6,420 nt of DNA. It comes from Thaumarchaeota archaeon S13. Its GTDB lineage: Archaea; Thermoproteota; Nitrososphaeria; Nitrososphaerales; Nitrosopumilaceae. Of this stretch, positions 4,636-6,420 are shown in pieces; positions within the stretch are counted from its first letter, which is position 1; each line of letters opens with the position of its first letter. The stretch covers positions 1-6,420 of the forward strand of contig RHFA01000114.1 of the NCBI GenBank assembly GCA_003724275.1, in the 5' to 3' direction. A program made the translations under genes and the position numbers. Below the pieces are notes generated by a model. It searched no databases, was not told the DNA's origin, and saw only the letters and a list, made by a program, of their open reading frames with translations.

Positions 4636-6420
4636 ATGGACAGGGTTTTGGGGTGTGTGGCGGCTGTCCTAGCCGCGGCTGCGGCGTGTGGGCTCCTGCC
4701 CGCTCACGCGTCGGTTCCCTCGCTTCCCTGTGATTATGAGTGCATGTGGCCGGCAGGCTCGTACGACGTTCCAAGTGAGATCGCTAGCGGGAAGGCGTTT
4801 GAGATAGCGTGGGAGTACTCTTGGGAGCCACGGGGGGACGACGCGCAGGCTGGGCTGGTTCCGGGGCGTGCGCCCGGCGAACATGGTGCCGTTCCGGGAT
4901 TTGTGGCCGACGCGCCTCCGCCGGGCTACGTGGGCAGCACGGCCAGGCTGCGCCTGCCGCAGGAGCTCGAGGTCGTCGGTTGGAAAGAGGCTGGGTTTGA
5001 GCGCGTGGCTCTGTGGGTTGACCACTATGACCGCACAATGTACGAGTACACAAAGACCAACGCGTATGACGCCTTTGGCTCCCAAAGGCAGGTTGTTACG
5101 GTACGCCTAGATGACAAGGGCATGTTTTATCCCGTCACGGAGATTGTGGTGGATCCCGGCCTCTCCGAGCGCGACGGCCCAGCCGGCCCGCTGTACGTGG
5201 CGCGCCACAATGGCGGCGCGACCATCGCCGACAAGCCCTCCATGGTGTCAGGCAGCTCGATCGAGGCCTACCCGCACCGGCAAGCTCTAAAATATCCACC
5301 CCCGCGTGTGGAAGCGCTCCCAGCCGGAAGCGTGGTGGGGGGCATGTCTGCGGGGGATGGCGAGACGTACGCGTACGGCTATTTCTATAGTAGTTATAAT
5401 GTGGCGCGCAAGGTTCCGGCTGGTGACGTACGCGTGTGCATGTACGACAGAGGTCAGGGTAACCTCATGACGCCGATCACCCGCAACGGCGCGGCTGCTT
5501 GCACGCAAACCTTGTCTGACGGGTTTTATTCCCTAGTCTTCCCACGGGAAGACCCAGACGGTGACGGGACGGACGCCGACATCACGGTGCGGTTTACTGT
5601 GGAAGGGGCTGGGGCGACCGTCATGAGGCGGGGTCAGCCCGAGCCAGAACCGTACGCAATGTATGTCAACGTACCCGACGAATCTCTTTCCGCTACGCTG
5701 TCCGTGGGCATGGCTTTTGCGTTAAATACAAATAGTCTTAGGGATGCGCTGCGGGCGCACCAAACCATCAATCACGCGCGTGAGTACTTTTTGGAAACGT
5801 TCAGCTATAGCGTTCCCCATGTGATTGTTCAAGACGCCTCTACTAGCAGCGCGGGATACCGGCAGCTTGAGGGAACCATATATACCATGATTGAGAGATC
5901 CGTGCGCGATCCCCTTTATCCTACAGTCCTGCGTCACGAGTACGCGCACCACGTAATGGCTCAGACAGCCGGGATTCCCCCCACGACATCGTGCAATCCG
6001 CACTTTTTCAACGTGGCGTCGTCAGAATCCTGCGCGTGGGTTGAGGGTTGGGCGGAGTTTGTTGAAGGCCTAGTCGCCGGCTCCCCCGTCCTTAACAGGG
6101 GCAGGGTGGGGTTTGACCTAGAGGCTCCCGGCACCAACGAGGAGTTTGGCCTGTACGCTGCTGAGTTTGGGCCGGACGTGGAGGGCAGGGTGGCCGGCGT
6201 GCTCTGGGACATACACGACTCGGGAAAAGACGAGGCGCATGACAACATCCACGGTGGGGCTCAGCTGATCTGGGACGTCCTGCTAGATGAGCCCGAGCCC
6301 GGGGAGCAGTACCCCGCTGCGTCCATCCACGACTTTCGCGACGACTGGGAAGACGCGGGGTACCCCTCCCTCGACGGCGTGTTCAGGCAGAATGGGCTTC
6401 CCGTCGGCGAGGGCGTCACC
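4636..6420 (+). CDS. Secreted zinc metallopeptidase (HExxH / EGWAEF type), 3' end beyond the window
   Basis: An open frame of 595 codons runs off the right edge with no stop. Residues 1-25 form a signal peptide (MDR, Ala/Leu/Val core, cleavage likely after AHA at 23-25), so the enzyme is exported. Residues 26 to about 350 contain beta-rich modules with two close cysteines (C32, C36) and a DxDxDG calcium loop (306-311, DPDGDG, with D313 and D315 nearby). The catalytic part starts near 380. HEYAHH (435-440) gives two zinc-binding histidines (435, 439) and the catalytic Glu436. WVEGWAEF (468-475) supplies the probable third ligand Glu470, as in gluzincins. LWDIHD (522-527) is a usual companion motif. 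The tail DDWEDAGYP...FRQNGL resembles the last part of such domains, so probably little is missing. Substrate unknown: cell-surface or extracellular protein are both possible. Codon use is less GC-biased at third positions than in the operon genes. No membrane or wall anchor is visible so far. Confidence 0.88.
   Translation, partial: MDRVLGCVAAVLAAAAACGLLPAHASVPSLPCDYECMWPAGSYDVPSEIASGKAFEIAWEYSWEPRGDDAQAGLVPGRAPGEHGAVPGFVADAPPPGYVGSTARLRLPQELEVVGWKEAGFERVALWVDHYDRTMYEYTKTNAYDAFGSQRQVVTVRLDDKGMFYPVTEIVVDPGLSERDGPAGPLYVARHNGGATIADKPSMVSGSSIEAYPHRQALKYPPPRVEALPAGSVVGGMSAGDGETYAYGYFYSSYNVARKVPAGDVRVCMYDRGQGNLMTPITRNGAAACTQTLSDGFYSLVFPREDPDGDGTDADITVRFTVEGAGATVMRRGQPEPEPYAMYVNVPDESLSATLSVGMAFALNTNSLRDALRAHQTINHAREYFLETFSYSVPHVIVQDASTSSAGYRQLEGTIYTMIERSVRDPLYPTVLRHEYAHHVMAQTAGIPPTTSCNPHFFNVASSESCAWVEGWAEFVEGLVAGSPVLNRGRVGFDLEAPGTNEEFGLYAAEFGPDVEGRVAGVLWDIHDSGKDEAHDNIHGGAQLIWDVLLDEPEPGEQYPAASIHDFRDDWEDAGYPSLDGVFRQNGLPVGEGVT

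Noticed and set aside
4669..5110. Several overlapping open frames on both strands around the start of the peptidase gene
   Set aside because: They overlap a frame with signal peptide, promoter and catalytic motifs, and carry no recognisable features themselves.
1..6420. CRISPR array, insertion sequence, tRNA or toxin-antitoxin genes
   Set aside because: Looked for; no interspaced repeats, transposase, terminal inverted repeats, tRNA T-arm or small paired ORFs were found. The only direct repeats are the in-frame linker repeats.

Overview
The window is GC-rich and looks archaeal, most likely from an ammonia-oxidising Nitrososphaerota (Thaumarchaeota), perhaps a high-GC symbiont-type lineage. 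The evidence is a clear archaeal/eukaryal-type PCNA sliding clamp, archaeal TATA-box promoters about 26-32 nt upstream of starts (leaderless or nearly leaderless mRNAs), and a secreted tandem-domain protein of a kind I associate with Nitrosopumilus-type genomes. The species cannot be named from the sequence alone.

Layout. Positions 1-352 hold no convincing protein gene. They look like a roughly 300-nt structured RNA gene on the + strand: a TATA-like box at the left edge, a dense set of nested perfect stems, complementary 5' and 3' ends, and a GC hairpin followed by seven T. I could not match it to RNase P RNA, SRP RNA, tRNA or rRNA.

Positions 4486 down to 351 are a compact minus-strand operon of three genes: pcn (PCNA), 21 nt, an aspartate kinase with two ACT domains, a 4-nt GTGA overlap, then a secreted protein with two copies of a DUF7482-like domain. 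These two domains are joined by an acidic, glycine-rich linker built from perfect tandem repeats. The last gene ends exactly where the T-tract of the convergent RNA gene lies.

Positions 4487-4635 are a divergent promoter region with one TATA box facing each way and an inverted repeat between them. From 4636 to the right edge runs a + strand gene, cut by the window end, for a secreted zinc metallopeptidase (HEYAH plus a downstream WVEGWAEF motif, and a DxDxDG calcium loop).

Functionally, the operon mixes replication (PCNA), amino-acid biosynthesis (the aspartate family) and an exported protein, so it looks like co-transcription rather than one pathway. The main candidates for something undescribed are the 5' RNA gene and the tandem-domain secreted protein with its repeat linker.
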